Assembly (NCBI GenBank): GCA_947044365.1
Contig: OX345636.1
Span: 26,773,466 to 26,837,465, forward strand
DNA length: 64,000 nucleotides
Direction: 5' to 3'
Source: Petrosia ficiformis
Lineage: Eukaryota > Porifera > Demospongiae > Haplosclerida > Petrosiidae
Part shown: in pieces, positions 1-12,989 of the stretch
Position numbering within the stretch: position 1 is the stretch's first letter
Layout: each line of letters starts with the position of its first letter
The notes under the pieces: generated by a model
Told to the model about the DNA's origin: nothing
What the model saw: the letters and a program-made list of their open reading frames with translations, nothing else
Databases searched by the model: none
Program-made: the position numbers and the translations under genes

Positions 1-319
1 TGATTTTGTCATCGAAAAAAAGGAGAACAACCTACTCCCAAAACGTGCCCAAAGCACCCTTACAAAGTACATGTGTGGGTAGGAAGTAGTATGAATGGGG
101 CCACAAATATTTGTATTTAGTGCCATTTGTGAGAGAAAAAGATATAGTACACCAAGGCATAAACTTCCAAACTTTAAATCTCCTGCAGCTAAATAAGTAT
201 TATGTTTATGGCACAGTTGCTATGGAGTACCAATGAAATTGCAATATGGTGTGATGTTCACGTGCGTAATAATTATTAATACATTTTATTATTATAAATA
301 CATTACAACTGATTTGAAG

Positions 320-577
320 ATGGATACAAAAGAGACAAACAAAGACTTAGTAATATTGTTGATAGACTAGCACCAAGTGCTGGTGCAGCTAAATCACATA
401 AATATATTCATAGGGACTTGCAAGTTCATGTTTTGCAAGTTTATGCACTTGGAAGTTTACGCCTTGGTGCAATATATCTGTTAGTTAAAGATGATTTTAT
501 CACAGCATATGCGAAACAGTGGATTGTGCAACTCATTTACATCGATAGATTGGAGCACTATATATCAGGGTCACAAG
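320..577 (+). CDS. Probable internal coding exon, product not recognised
   Basis: An open frame of about 86 codons lies between a possible acceptor (..TTGAAG before 320) and a strong donor (AAG|GTAAGAG after 577). Phase is 1 at both ends, the same symmetry as many exons of the minus-strand CARD/ankyrin gene. The peptide includes RLSNIVDRLAPSAGAAKSHK and later ALGSLRLGAIYLLVKDDF, which reads like an amphipathic helical domain. I do not recognise the family. No partner exon was found in the window, so the gene probably continues off the left edge or the exon is orphaned. The coding call rests on frame, donor and composition only. Confidence 0.4.
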
Positions 578-1315
578 GTAAGAGTGTAATACAAAAAATA
601 ACAAGTAAACAGAAGCAGATAGAGCGGAGAGAAAAACGAGCATATGGTAAGAATGGCTAGTATTAAGTAGACAAGTATTAACTAAACTATAGATCAGGGC
701 GAAGCAGAACCACACAGTAAAAGTGTAGAATGGAAAAATAACAAGCAGATAGAGGAGGGGGGGGTGGGGTGGGGGGGGGGGGGGGGAAAGACGATCACAC
801 GTTAAGAATGGACTGTTACACGCAGCAAATATATAACTAACAACAATTAATCAAGATAAAAATATCACTAATAAAAAGACAAGAGTAGTAACTAAATAAA
901 CTATCGACGATAAATCTATCGATGACTTGTAACTTTACACATGCACAACCTACATGTTCCACCCACAATTCTTAAATAATTAAATACAAAAACTGCAAAC
1001 GGATTCTGTTTACGATTATCTACTTATCATTTCTGTTTATTAAAGAGAAACAGAAAATTAAAGTGGAAACAGAATGTACAAAACAGCAAACATGTAAGAT
1101 TTTTTTAGGAATACTGTATATGTGAACTAATTTTAAAAAGGGGATCTTTTCCTATATAGTAATTTAGATCAAACACTTAAAATACATTTAATTGATCGCC
1201 AATAAATAATGAATGCACTAAAGTGCAGAACCCTCGCTATAAACAGCATGGCTTTAGAACAACTTTGCCTAAGTAACATTGCAACAGCCAGGAACACACC
1301 ATTCGTATCAACACT

Positions 1316-1364
1316 ATAATTTGCATATTCATGTTCTTATCAGTAACATGAATATGCAAATTAT
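1316..1364. repeat. Perfect 20-bp inverted repeat (hairpin)
   Basis: The left arm 1316-1335 is the exact reverse complement of 1345-1364, with a 9-nt spacer. The arm contains ATTTGCAT, an octamer/POU-like motif, once in each orientation. Whether it is a regulatory palindrome or a transposon scar is unknown. Confidence 0.75.
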
Positions 1365-1888
1365 GGGGATAGCATGGCCATCAGATCTCTTGAGAACTAG
1401 CGAATTTCTGGACAAAACTTGACAAATAGCTGTATAAACACTCATTAGGACAATAGACAAAGCTCAAGAAACAAAGCTTCAGAGACAAAAGGTAGTGGTT
1501 CAGTGTTTTCTGCTAACATCAGCAAAAACGAAAAAATTTCAAGATGGCAACAGATCAACGAGAGTTTACACAGCTATTTCTCTGCAACAAGATGAATTCA
1601 GAACAAATCCTTTAAATGTCGGCATTATGGATATATAGCGTCTTCAACCATGTGTCAACAGATTAGTATCATCAGGTATTTGCAAAAATTACGTGGTAAC
1701 ACACAGACAGACACACAAACACACACACACACACAAACCAACTACTATAACCCTCCGCCTATGCGCTCGGGTTAATAAAACACAAATTTTCATTTTAAAA
1801 TGGTGGAATGTTACACAATGGAAGGCAAGGATTTGACCCAAAGACAATGTAATTTAAGACATTCCCTTTTGTAATGTTAGGTCACGTC

Positions 1889-2010
1889 TACTTGTATACA
1901 TATCCATCTACATGTACAATGTACATTACATGTATACATATCCCTCTACAATGTACATTACATGTATACATATCCATCTACAATGTACATTACATGTATA
2001 CATACATATA
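1889..2010. repeat. Short tandem repeat, about 32-bp unit
   Basis: Near-identical units containing TATCCATCTAC and AATGTACATTACATG recur at least three times. The open frame across it is only a translation of the repeat. Confidence 0.7.
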
Positions 2011-2368
2011 TACTAACTGTTTCTCTAATGCATCAGCAGTAAGAACAGCTGTCAAATTCTATCCTCTTTCTTTAACAAGTAGTTCTCTTCTTAGTTTCAG
2101 TTCCTCAAGCGTGACTAAACCTGGTAATAAAAGAACACATACATAAATAACACATCACATATAATAATTATATATTAATTATATGTGAGTTATACATGTA
2201 CAAAAAAGAGGCTTTTGGATAATAAACATTTTGATTGAAACACTTATATTTAAATGCTCCATGTTCAGCCATTTTGTATTATAATACAACTAAATTAGGT
2301 ATGTAAGTGAAGTAATAGTTACTCTTCCTGGATAACAAGCCTAATTGGATTCCTATACTAGTAAAATG

Positions 2369-2624
2369 TAGTGATGTGCGACATGTATTGATATATCAAA
2401 ATATCGATATTTTCGTTCAATATCGTGAGCTAATATTAGCTTTTGGGTGTATCGATACACATGAATGGACAGTTTAGCAAGCTAGTGCGCATAGCTTTCA
2501 TTGATTTCTTTCACCATTTCTTCACAAGTACAATATTATTTCAAATATTGTGATACTGTATCGTATCATGATATTTTTAGCAGTGATATGCAATACTATT
2601 ATTTAGTTGTATCACACATCCCTA
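2369..2624. mobile_element. hAT-type MITE, 256 bp
   Basis: Terminal inverted repeats are TAGTGATGTGCGA at the left and its near match (reverse complement TAGGGATGTGTGA) at the right. A perfect 8-bp target duplication GTAAAATG flanks the element (2361-2368 and 2625-2632). An 8-bp duplication is the hAT hallmark. There is no coding capacity. The interior is rich in ATCGAT-like palindromes. Confidence 0.85.
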
Positions 2625-2632
2625 GTAAAATG

Positions 2633-4669
2633 GATGAATAGTGAACATTTAAATGGAAGTATTTGATTAAACTACACAATATATTAATACACATACAAAC
2701 CAATTGTAGATGTTCTCAGTTCTTCAAATGTAGTTGAATATTTATCTTGTGTAGACTGAAATACAAGCTCTTCACTACACTGTTATACTACATGTAAGTG
2801 TTGTCATGGTAATTTGTAATGTTGTATCAATAATATCAATACTTCAGATATTTTGTTTTCTAATTCTTTTCTCTGTTTTTCACTCCTCTTTAATAAGCAC
2901 ACTCTTCTCGTGCCTTCATAATCTGCTTTGAAATCATCCTTACTACACACAAAGCCATGTGTTGTGTGGCACCCCACCCATTATCATTACCAGCAGCCAG
3001 TGAAGAGTTTGGGGTGACTGAGTTTGCATTTTAAGCTGGAGAGAGTGACATATGGAAAATGAATATACAGGATCATTAAAGATTATCAGCAGATGTGTGG
3101 ATAGAGATCAGTGGATGGATGTGTGGATAGAGATCAGTGGATGGATGTGTGGATAAAGGCCAGTGGATGAATGTGTGCACAGACCAATGGATGGATGGAT
3201 AAATTATCAGGCTGACTGAATTAATGTATGAAATGAATCCATTAACACATAATAAGTGCAGGGTAACATGATACATCTTTTTATATTAAGTTGAGAATAC
3301 ATTTGAGGAAACTATCACTGACTTTTTCTTCCTCTGATTACTCCACTCCTTCTTCCTTATTGTTCATCCATTCTTTCTCTATTATTAACAGAACAAGCTT
3401 CTAAAGAATCTAAGTATGTTCAAATTTGACTAAAATAGCAAGTAAGGGAGTAAAGTGCATTTGTAATCATGGAAACAGTTGAAGAGATTCATGTTTAAGT
3501 GTTTTATTATAAATGTATTAAATAGCATTTGAATTCCAAATTCAAAGAACCACAATAACAATTATTAGTAGAGTAAGAAGAGTTTGAGAGCATTCAAAAT
3601 GACTATAAACAAGATATTATTACTATTAGTAAGTTAATATCTATATGCATGTATATATATATGTATGTTGTATTTGTATTCTTCATTTATTTTGCCATAC
3701 AGGATAAGGATTATGTATGGGTCTTGTGCTTAGTGTCTTAGGGTTTAGATGGGTTTTTGTGTTCACGTTTAGGTTTTTGACTCAGGATCATGGGGCTAGG
3801 TTAGGTATGAGTTTCAGTCTACATATACAAGTAGATTAGTGATTAATTATCAGTTTGTTACTATACTATTTATTTCAGAATCAAACTAATGAAATTCTTA
3901 TGGACACTAAACAAGAATGAGAAGAGAAGCTCTTTGGAATTGAAATACTTCATCAAACAGAGTCTTTGATTATCCTGCATATATTCATAAAAAGCAAGCC
4001 AATGATTTTCAGTATTACATGAAGTACACAAGTGATAATGTGAGTAGACTGTCCATTAATACGTACCTGTATGTGTATCTAATTACTATCCATATAATAC
4101 ACAATTGTAGCCGTAATTATTTTAATAATATGACAACATTTCCACCCATGCAAACATTAATGATCATGAAGGCATTTGTGTGTTAGGTTTATTATTTATA
4201 TTGTGCTTTAATTAGAAATGATTATGAGAAAATGAATTGCTGCAGATCTAGAAAGAAGTATTGTAGGAATTTGGATCATGAGATGGAAAGTAAGAAACTC
4301 AGAGTTTGTGAATATATGAATGATTCTATAATAAATATATAAGTTTCTACATAATGGATTTAAATTAATAGTTATCAACATAATAAACATCACCTGATTA
4401 TTTACATTAACATTTTAGATTTGTCATTTGATATTGTGTTTGTCGTGATCAATTTTATACCCATGTTAGTTAATAAAATGACCACACATACATTTTCCTC
4501 CCACTAAAGTGACTGAGGCTGAGACTGGAAGTATAGGGTTATATGGAAGTAGTTTGTTTAGGTTTGGGTGGTACATTAACCTCCTGTGTTAATACTTGTT
4601 CTCAGTTTTGGAAATCCTATACAACTTTCATTATTATTCAAAATGTTTTTTCATGTAATTTTTGTAATT
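2633..4669. other. Non-coding stretch; GGATGGATG minisatellite
   Basis: No exon with convincing splice sites was seen. Tandem units containing GTGGATGGATGTGTGGATA lie at about 3095-3180. The short open frames here have no recognisable features. Confidence 0.5.
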
Positions 4670-5068
4670 TAATAGTTAGAACACACTTTACAGTGAGTAT
4701 GTCTTTTAATGTAGCACGAGGGCAGGTTGATAAAGGTTGAGTTTACATAATGCACGACCCGAAAGTGAATGTGTTATGTAAACGAGACCTTTATCGACTG
4801 CCCAAGTGCTACATTGAAACACACAATGCACTGTCAAGTGTGTTCTAAGTGATTTATTGACGATCTGGTAAACCACCACTGTTGTTGGAGCTGCTTCTTT
4901 AGTAGAGGTGAGCAAAGTGCGCAATAACTAACTTATTGCATGCAAAAAAGTGCAATAAGTGATCTAATGTTCAATCATGTGACGCATTATCTGATTGGCC
5001 ACAGGCCAAATGATCAGCAATAAATATTACTGATTGCTGATCATCGGTAAAGTGTGTTCTAACTATTA
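4670..5068. mobile_element. MITE with 22-bp perfect terminal inverted repeats
   Basis: The element opens with TAATAGTTAGAACACACTTT and closes with the reverse complement. It encodes nothing convincing. A related copy in inverted orientation lies near 45,960-46,280. A clean target duplication could not be defined, so the superfamily is open. Confidence 0.7.
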
Positions 5069-6107
5069 CTTATTGTGTAACAAATAATTATATGTATAAT
5101 TATTATAATATGGTATAGTTATATATGATTTATCAGATCTGAGATCTTTCTAGTTATATAATGACCCAAGATAATGCCATGGGGTGCTATGCTACTAGAA
5201 ACATACAAATTCATTGAAACTATTGATATGAGATGGATGAATAGATAGATTTACAAATAGATAGATGGATAGTTATGTTGGTTTTTTGATGAAGCAATTA
5301 CATGTTCATAGGTATGCAGTTAGGTACAGGTATAATTATACATAGATATTAATACATATGTAAATAGATAGACAGATATAAATATATTACAATTAAGGCT
5401 TTGCGATATTGACATAACAGATATCACGATATTTGATATTCAAAATACCTCAATATTACTAAATATTGATAAAATTAATTGTTGAAAAGTGTTTATTAAA
5501 ATTTCATGTAACTAAGAAAATGAATTATGATTGAACTAATTTTTCCTCTCCAGAGACAGCCATCACAAATTTCACGACAGATTTCCTATACACACACTTC
5601 AACTTAAATACTATACTCTCCTTCCAACGTTTCCCAAACATTTTACTTGCGTTCTTCAAACGTTTTTGTCACTTCTTGACGTTTGTCTAACGTTCTTAAT
5701 TGTGTATTTCGGTATATCGTAAATTTTAATTTTGGTTTTATTGAAATTTCAATACTACCAATATTTCTTAAATGGAAATAGTAAATAACAATATTTGATA
5801 AAAAGCATGTTGATGAGGCTATATACAAAGCTCCAATATGAATGATATCAAGAAACCATAATATAACTTATTGTGTCAGCATTTTGAATTTTTTTTAGTA
5901 GTTGTTTTTTTTATTTATTCCTTGTTATTTTGGCAAACATCAGCACAGTTGATTACTGTATAATATAATCATTGCAGTGTTCAATAATAACCTCATTGTT
6001 ACTATGGTAATATGAATATATGTTTGTAAAATAGTCATTATACAATATATACAACAATGGATGTCATTTAAAGGACAGCTATAGATTGAGTATTAGTTAT
6101 AAATGTT
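5069..6107. other. Non-coding AT-rich stretch, possible degenerate element
   Basis: GATA/GACA-like simple repeats occur at about 5230-5380. ATATCACGATATTTGATATT near 5420 resembles the ends of hAT MITEs seen elsewhere here. No boundary or target duplication could be fixed and no exon was seen. Confidence 0.4.
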
Positions 6108-6111
6108 TTAA

Positions 6112-6701
6112 CCCTTAGAAGACTGATGTCACATGTGTGACATTTCACCCCTACATGGTTCGGAGTGTGTTCCTAGCATTATGAAGCTCTCCAAATGCTT
6201 GTAATTGGTGTCAGGCACAAGCCCATGAATATGGCTAAAAAAGTTGATGGTTTTTGGCCATCCTTGGGCCTAAATAACGACTACGGGGGGAATTTTAAAG
6301 GGGGTGTCCCACCGTTAATGGAGTTCGAAGGGGTGCGGTCCCCTCGCCGCCCACGCAAATTGTGGTTTCAGTGACTCCACCCACACCCTCTGGTGGGTAC
6401 CTGAGGCATTTCCCTTGCTGTAAAACCTGAAATCGTGGGTGTAGTTGGTGCAGTGGGGTTGATTTAATTTGTTTACCCCAGTTCCAGTCAAAAGAGGGAG
6501 AGCCCTGCATTTGATTTAATCCTACGAAGTGCTTGGGGACTTTCGAGTCCCGATAATCAAGTTAGTAGAAGTAGTAGTCCATTTCAGAAAAGGAGCCAAG
6601 TTTGGTATAGAGAAAGTGAACGGTGGCCAAAATATTTGCAATAGAGTCGCCAGTGTTGGAAATGGGAAGAATTTTGAAAAACAAGCTCAGCCCTCCAAGG
6701 G
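6112..6701. mobile_element. piggyBac-like MITE, 590 bp, TTAA target sites
   Basis: The element begins CCCTTAGAAGACTGATGTC and ends ..CCCTCCAAGGG. TTAA lies directly outside each end (6108-6111 and 6702-6705), as piggyBac elements leave. It is more GC-rich than its surroundings. An older inverted copy is at about 25,545-26,022. No transposase is encoded. Confidence 0.75.
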
Positions 6702-7351
6702 TTAATACAGTCACTATAATAAAATTAATGTCACCATTATGTAATGTACATGTTTCACTCATGCATACTATTATCTCAACCATTATTGTTCCACTCTTGT
6801 ACCACATTAAAACACATATTACACTGTAAAGTGTGATATAAGTGTTTTATTATATACATGTTGACTAAATACACGTGTGCATTGTGTAATGCCTTTCCTA
6901 CAATTTCATTGGTCAGAATTTCATGAGATGCAATCAAGTCACAATTGATGTCTTAATGTATAATAGTGTATATGTCATTAGTTTAATTCATGATTATACC
7001 ATAACTCAATAATTAATAGGTAATAGATTGAAACACAAAAATAAGGGGAACGACAATTTAAAGATGGAGCAAATCAAAAGATTGTTCATCCTTTAAAGCT
7101 AAAGTTATCATCATTTCCCTAACCTCATGATGAATATGAATGAATCTTTAGTGGAAGATTCCTTTCATTTCCAATAATTGTGTGTAGTGAGTGAATGTAA
7201 TTAGATGTAAGTATTCATTATTAGTAATTATTCTCTTCAAACAATAAAATTTAAGTGAAAGAAAAGCAAATACTGTATAGTTGTACTATAAAATTACATT
7301 TCAATATTAACTGTTAAATTATGAAGTCTATAATTATATTAATTGTCATAG

Positions 7352-7465
7352 TTACTGAGTCTGTGCTTCTGGTTTGTTTTTATGTGCTTGAAGTATTTTA
7401 ATTACCTCTTGTGCATTAAAATGCCATCGATTTGCACGTGCCTGGTCTAATGGTGATTTTCCATC
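7352..7465 (-). CDS. Terminal ankyrin exon with stop codon
   Basis: The acceptor CACACAG|GATGG starts a phase-0 exon reading DGKSPLDQARANRWHFNAQE and ending IKILQAHKNKPEAQTQ-stop. It is a partial ankyrin repeat: the TPLH-like segment is degenerate (SPLDQA), which suits a C-terminal capping repeat. It is the last exon of the large minus-strand CARD/ankyrin locus. The stop (TAA) is at 7352-7354. Confidence 0.7.
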   Translation of the reverse strand, partial: DGKSPLDQARANRWHFNAQEVIKILQAHKNKPEAQTQ

Positions 7466-8217
7466 CTGTGTGGAAGTTATACAACAATAATTATAACAAA
7501 TTTAATAATCATGGTTGTGAATTTCGTTTTTGTCATAAACTATTAGTTGTATGTAAAATAAGACAAATGATGAAGTAGAGGAGATATCAAATGGAAGTAG
7601 ATTAGTTATAGTTAATAATTGATAACACAATTGATATCCTCAACAAGAAACATGAAATGATGTATAATTACTATGAGGTAATAGTTTTATTTCCTATTTA
7701 TTCCTACTACTATAACTTAATGAGTAATTATGTCAAGTAGTGTCATATATGGGCTTAAACCCTAAGTAGTTAGAGAGTCACACCTACTTGACTGATAATT
7801 ATCACCAACCGTGTGCTAAGAATATGTCAGAATTACAGACATTTTCCGTAGGGTTGGATCTGGCTACATGAGACTAGGGATAACACATGAAATTAATAAT
7901 GAGATAATATTACTATTCTATATAGTGAAGTAAATTAGTTACCACAATACTAATTAGTAAATTAGTTACCACAATACTAATTAGTAAATTGGTTACCACA
8001 ATACTAATTCACTATTGTAATAGTTCTCTTGAACTTCACCTGCTCACAGTACAAATAAATTACAGTCATTAAGTATATATTACAATGCATTCTACTCACA
8101 CATAATATAAGGTAGAGTTAATTTTGTTTTAATACTAAGCATAATAATTATTTGTAGTATATGAAAACACTATTTTTGTAATTGCCAAATAAATGAGATA
8201 ATATTAAAGTTACTTAC

Positions 8218-8316
8218 CCTCGTCTTTGCATTAACATTTGCTCTGTGTGATAGTAATAGTGTAACTATTTGAGAACGACCATATCGAGAAGCGTAGTGTA
8301 GTGGGGTGAACATATT
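8218..8316 (-). CDS. Ankyrin-repeat exon (33 residues)
   Basis: An exact 99-bp, phase-0 exon between CTACAG|AATATG and AGG|GTAAGTAA encodes NMFTPLHYASRYGRSQIVTL followed by LLSHRANVNAKTR. It carries the ankyrin TPLHYA motif, the helix pair and the ANVNAKT turn. Ankyrin repeats are protein-interaction modules. One exon equals one repeat, an arrangement that tolerates exon duplication. A plus-strand twin is at 62,814-62,912. Confidence 0.88.
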
Positions 8317-8558
8317 CTGTAGGTATGAGAATATTAATTATACCTAGCATATAACAAGGTTGAACATACATGTATTGATATTTGATTGTTATTTAAGTTG
8401 CCTAGTAATTAACCCCTCACATCATTACATAGGGAGAGGATTACTGTAATCAGGTTGCATGTAAGTAAATATTATAATGTGTTACTATAATTGTCACAAT
8501 AATAACTACAAACACTAGTGATCTGTTTAATATAACAATATATATGAAATGAAATAAC

Positions 8559-8698
8559 AAGTAAAACATATATAGAGGAGTTTATTTAGCTTGAGCCTCC
8601 TGATCTAAGGGTCTGTGGTTCGAGTCCAGCTGCGGTCGTGTTGTTTCCTGAAAAGAGAGTGTCTGTCTTTCTGTGGACTTCGTCGCCAAGTAAAACAT
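8559..8698 (+). mobile_element. tRNA-derived SINE insertion with 11-bp target duplication
   Basis: A 118-bp insert (8570-8687) is flanked by direct copies of AAGTAAAACAT (8559-8569 and 8688-8698). It contains a perfect Pol III B box, GGTTCGAGTCC, and a weak A-box-like segment (TTAGCTTGAGCC). The duplicated segment at 62.4-63.4 kb has the uninterrupted empty site with one copy of the 11-mer, which confirms insertion after the duplication. Confidence 0.85.
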
Positions 8699-8859
8699 GT
8701 TATAAATTATCTAAAGACTTTTGATTCTAGAACTATAACTGTTTTAGCTACTAACATTTGCTGTCTTCAATGGATAGCACTTTTGATATATAAGTAAACA
8801 CATCAACAAATATTTCATATTGTTAGTGGCAATTCCTATCAAGACACTACATGAAGCTT

Positions 8860-11460
8860 AGTGACATTTAGGTAGTATAACACTTACAAATTATACAGAA
8901 AACATAATATCTAAGACACAATAGAAACCACACCCACTATACAATAGAAACTACAAATTCTTTGATAATTTCATATGCATAAGTTTTAATAATAACTAGA
9001 TAGATATGGTCACTTTACATGAGACTCAATCTATAATTATAATTATTTACGTCAAATTTGAGTTATTATGTAGCAAAAGGAAGTTGCATCATTCATGATG
9101 TAGTCTCATGTAGCCAGGTTCACCCCTATGTGAAGTGTCTGTATTACTGACATTCATCTGTTCATTGTGAGTATATGTCAAGTGGTACAAATGGGACAAA
9201 TATTTGATGCTGATATCAAGGGACATATTTAGCACCATTAATTATGTTGAACACTATAAATAATTCAACCACATGTCTTCCTGCTATTAACAGAGAAACA
9301 TTTTGGCATCTGCAGGTTTATGAGCTTAATGTCAAAGTAGGTAGATATTCACATCCACTTGACAGATACTTATTGTCAAGAAACTTCTAGGAGCACTTAG
9401 AATGAACAGATGAATGGTAGTATTCCCGTATTTGGCTATGTGAAACTATTCTGGATATGGGAGGCTCATCAATTAATAGATATGACATATGAAATTAATA
9501 ATGAGATACTATCACTATAGGTAAATGAAGATTACATTAAGATAACTGTTGCTTTGTGGGTACAATTTTTAACTAATTAAATATAATTATACCAAATTAG
9601 TGATATTACTATGAGAAATATTTAATAATTTAGTGCTCAGAGGGTTAATATATTAATAATAGTATGTATATAACTATAAATGATTATGCTGTATTTACTA
9701 AAAAGTGCTAAAATTAATACTCATAATACAATAGTCATCTTAATGTACAACATGTACTAAATTTACCACTATGGAATTTATAATAAATGTGTACTGAGTA
9801 ATGGGATATATGTGGTATGTTAACATGAATGGGGATTTATAAATTAAGTAAAAGAGATCTACAAACTAATCTTGTTATATTCCTGATATGTTGACTATGT
9901 TCTTATTAATAATACATTATTATATGTAGTCATATTGTAATGGTTACTAGTATGAGTATAATACAATGATACATAAATTACATGTAAACATCACCTATAT
10001 ACAGAATGACAAGTAGAGTTTAATATTTGGCCAATATATACTGTAAATATTATTATTATTTAAATGATAAGAGGAGAAATTATGAAAAAATGGTAGATTA
10101 TTGAGTGTGTGTACATAAAAAAGAAACTTCTCCACTATTTATATTTGTTGTGAAATATACAAATAATTTGTAATACATGTATCTCCAATTAATTGTATTG
10201 TAAAAATTGAGAATGATTTGTTCCTGTATGTAGCGGTTTTGATATATGTACTAAATACTTTTATAATAATTATAAACACCACTATATTAAGACTAATAGG
10301 TAAGATAATGTTAGATCAGAGGAAATATGAGAAAATGTTTCGTTAAGATATGATGTGTAGTAAAATGATTTTCTCACAAAATATATATAACTGCCATTAA
10401 TAGTAACATCTGTACTTCATAACAGATGCATAAACTCTTTGATTACTTACTGAACAAAAAAGTCAAATATCAGAAGTCATGAATCTAATTTAAATAATAT
10501 TCATTTACCTCATAAGTTATAAATTGCAATTGTACGATAATGATTAATATTGAAGTATAATTATTTCCAGAAAATACAAGTTTTACAGATAATGATTACT
10601 TTTAACAGGGATATAATGATTATTATAATAACTTATTTAACTATATAGTTATAATGTATATTATAAATATGACAACTGATTTGATATCCAAAATTCATTA
10701 TCAGAATATGAAATCAAGAATGCTAATTAAATAGTCATGTCTTTAATTGAGTGGGAAGTCCATACTATATTAGTCATGTTGAAACCAAGTTGAACTTCAA
10801 AATTCATGACAAATACATTGTATTACACATGGGGATGAGGTGGGCTGGGATGCTCCATCAATTAATGGACATGACACATAATAGAATGCACACTCAAGCT
10901 GCCATATTACCAGCAGGAAGAAACTCAACTACTTATAAAAACTAAACTAATAAGAATGGAAAACAAATACTATAATATGTTATTGGATTTCAAACATGAC
11001 CAAAGATCACCATAAAGCAATCATAGAGATATTTATATCTCCATATATCTTTTTTACTTCTTATCAAAATAATGTAGAGAATACTAATGAAGAATTATTA
11101 ACAGATTTTTATATTTTACAACTGTTCTGATTAGTAGGTCTCAATGATGATATTATTATATGTGACAGTGGATGCCTGAATCAGTCATTCGTAAAATAAA
11201 AATTATGCTCATTTCTCAGATATTATTGAACAATTAACTTATTAAACTTGGAATGTAGATAAGGCAACAGTTGCTCTTCCTGTGTACCAGATATTGTTAG
11301 CTAAGTGTGCAAAATCGTGGAATAACGAGCATTTAAGTATAAGTGTTTGTCAAAATTCTTATTTTACAAATGACTGATTTTCACATCAATGATCACATAT
11401 GCAAAACTATAAACAATACATATACTATTGTAAATACATTAATTCTGTAATTTCAAATAG
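8860..11460. other. Long intronic stretch without recognisable exon
   Basis: I see AT-rich DNA with repeat fragments. About 9080-9190 resembles 7790-7880 (GTCTCATGTAGCCAG..CTGACAT). About 10,820-10,930 resembles the SINE-like repeat at 27,840 (CAATTAATG..ACCAGCAGGAAGA). No ankyrin-type exon with proper splice sites was found. Confidence 0.5.
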
Positions 11461-11465
11461 CTCAC

Positions 11466-11728
11466 ATGATCACAAATGTTTGGGTTAGCTCCATTCTTTA
11501 GTAATCCTTCAATAACATCAACATAGTTCATTTTCACTGCTACATACAGAGCCTCATCCTATAGTAACATGTTATTATCATAATTACTACTATAATAAAC
11601 TTTACAAGTTTTATTTATAATCAATCTTTACTTACAAGATTCTGAAGTTTTTTATTTCCTCCTTTCTCAATAGATTTCTCAATATCTTCGTGATTGTTAT
11701 TACTAAGTGCTTCAATCACAGCTTTGTC
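11466..11728 (-). CDS. Two ankyrin-like exons (11636-11728 and 11466-11558)
   Basis: The 5' exon (93 bp) reads DKAVIEALSNNNHEDIEKSI then EKGGNKKLQNL, with donor CTT|GTAAGT. The 3' exon (93 bp) reads DEALYVAVKMNYVDVIEGLL then KNGANPNICDH, with donor CAT|GTGAGC. Both are phase 0. They lack TPLH, but helix 2 and the NGANPN turn of the second are typical of divergent ankyrin repeats. Exon 25,136-25,243 is a close relative (DEELYRAVERNNIRDVEKLL), so this pair may come from an older block duplication. Confidence 0.75.
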
Positions 11729-11810
11729 CTATAATAATAATATAATTATTATGATAAGTATTATCTTGTTAATGATATAATTATGTACAGATATTTTATA
11801 AATGGTCATA

Positions 11811-12154
11811 TTATATTATTGTTGTATAATTTATATTATGGATGTCATATGGCTTATTCTTGTAATTGTACATATTGACGATTTTAAGTTTACACCACCA
11901 AACCGCCAAAGTTTTTTCTCTGCCAATATTTCCGGCTATACGGTAGGCTCTAAAATGGTTAGTGTGTGTGCCACTGGAAATACATCTTGAGCCAACCAAC
12001 AAAGAGTTAATGCTGTTAGTGACAATATAATCCTAATTAACTGTGCCACTCTGCCCCAATAAGAGAACTGTGTAGTGCAAAATAAGAAGCTCTTTGGGCC
12101 AATGGTACGCCATATAAGCTTATCAAAAACATTTGTTAGAACACACCTACTCAA
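11811..12154. repeat. Probable one-ended MITE remnant
   Basis: The sequence near 11,900-11,945 (reverse complement TACCGTATAGCCGGAAATAT) resembles the terminal repeat of the mariner-type MITE at 39,628-40,223. A matching right end was not found. The open frames on both strands here are incidental. Confidence 0.4.
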
Positions 12155-12985
12155 AACATATGTAAGATAATAATCCCAGGACTATACCCTTCAGATTAGT
12201 GAATATAATTAGTGGTGATTTCATTAAATCACAAGGAGGTATATTATAATTGATTTGTTTCAAGGGATTTCCTGAAAGTCTTTGAAGCACATAACAATAT
12301 ATAATATAAATACAAATAACTTTTTGTCTAATATATTAATATTGTTCTGTATAATTAATATATTATGTGATCCTTTCATGTTATGGATTCATATCATATT
12401 GTTTGATATTATATGTATACATATTAGTTATAATCATGGAAGCATTTAGAAAAGAGTTTTGATGGCCCCCTTTCATCAGTTCATATTCATGTACAACACC
12501 TATCAGATTACACAGTTATGAACACTCATACTTGTTTGATATAATGATCATCAATAAATTAATACTTACAGTGAAGATAATTCCATATCACTATATAATT
12601 TAATTCTGCTATTATCAATTGAAGTGAATATTAAGTATATCATAATATTATTTCCAAAAACACCCTGAATAAATCTTTAATTTGTTTAGAAGCTTAGGTG
12701 AAAGGATAGGAAAACAGGAATGCCTGACCTTAATTAAGTACCTGGTTTTAAAGCACAGGAGATGATTCATGAGAAATATAAACACTATTATGGCACTTAT
12801 AATTATAGAGGATAGTTGATATTAAACACTTCTACTGAATAAACACCGGACTTGTTTTAACACCACAACATATGAAACATTCTCTCTCTACTTGATATAA
12901 TATATAGTATAGAGACAATTTGACTAGCCAGTATTACACATATCTACTGAAAACTATCATATTTAGTAATCATTATTGGTTTTAT
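12155..12985. other. Intronic stretch, nothing recognised
   Basis: AT-rich DNA. I found no exon, no terminal repeats and no RNA gene. Confidence 0.5.
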
Positions 12986-12989
12986 GTAC

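Larger units (their letters stand above)
578..2360. other. Non-coding stretch with simple repeats
   Basis: I see no credible exon here. It holds a G-rich run near 758-786, a perfect 20-bp inverted repeat at 1316-1364, a CA-rich microsatellite near 1700-1735, and three or so tandem copies of a roughly 32-bp unit rich in TACATGTATACAT at about 1889-2010. Confidence 0.6.
7703..8857. repeat. Segment duplicated in inverted orientation at 62.4-63.4 kb
   Basis: Intron and exon sequence here matches the reverse complement of about 62,401-63,385 along its length, including an ankyrin exon. The two copies differ by a SINE insertion present only here (8570-8687) and by a 27-bp unit repeated three times here (about 7930-8009) but present once in the other copy. 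Confidence 0.85.

Noticed and set aside
6562..6829. Overlapping ORFs of 81 and 68 residues on opposite strands
   Set aside because: They start inside and leave the piggyBac-like MITE; neither has codon or domain support.
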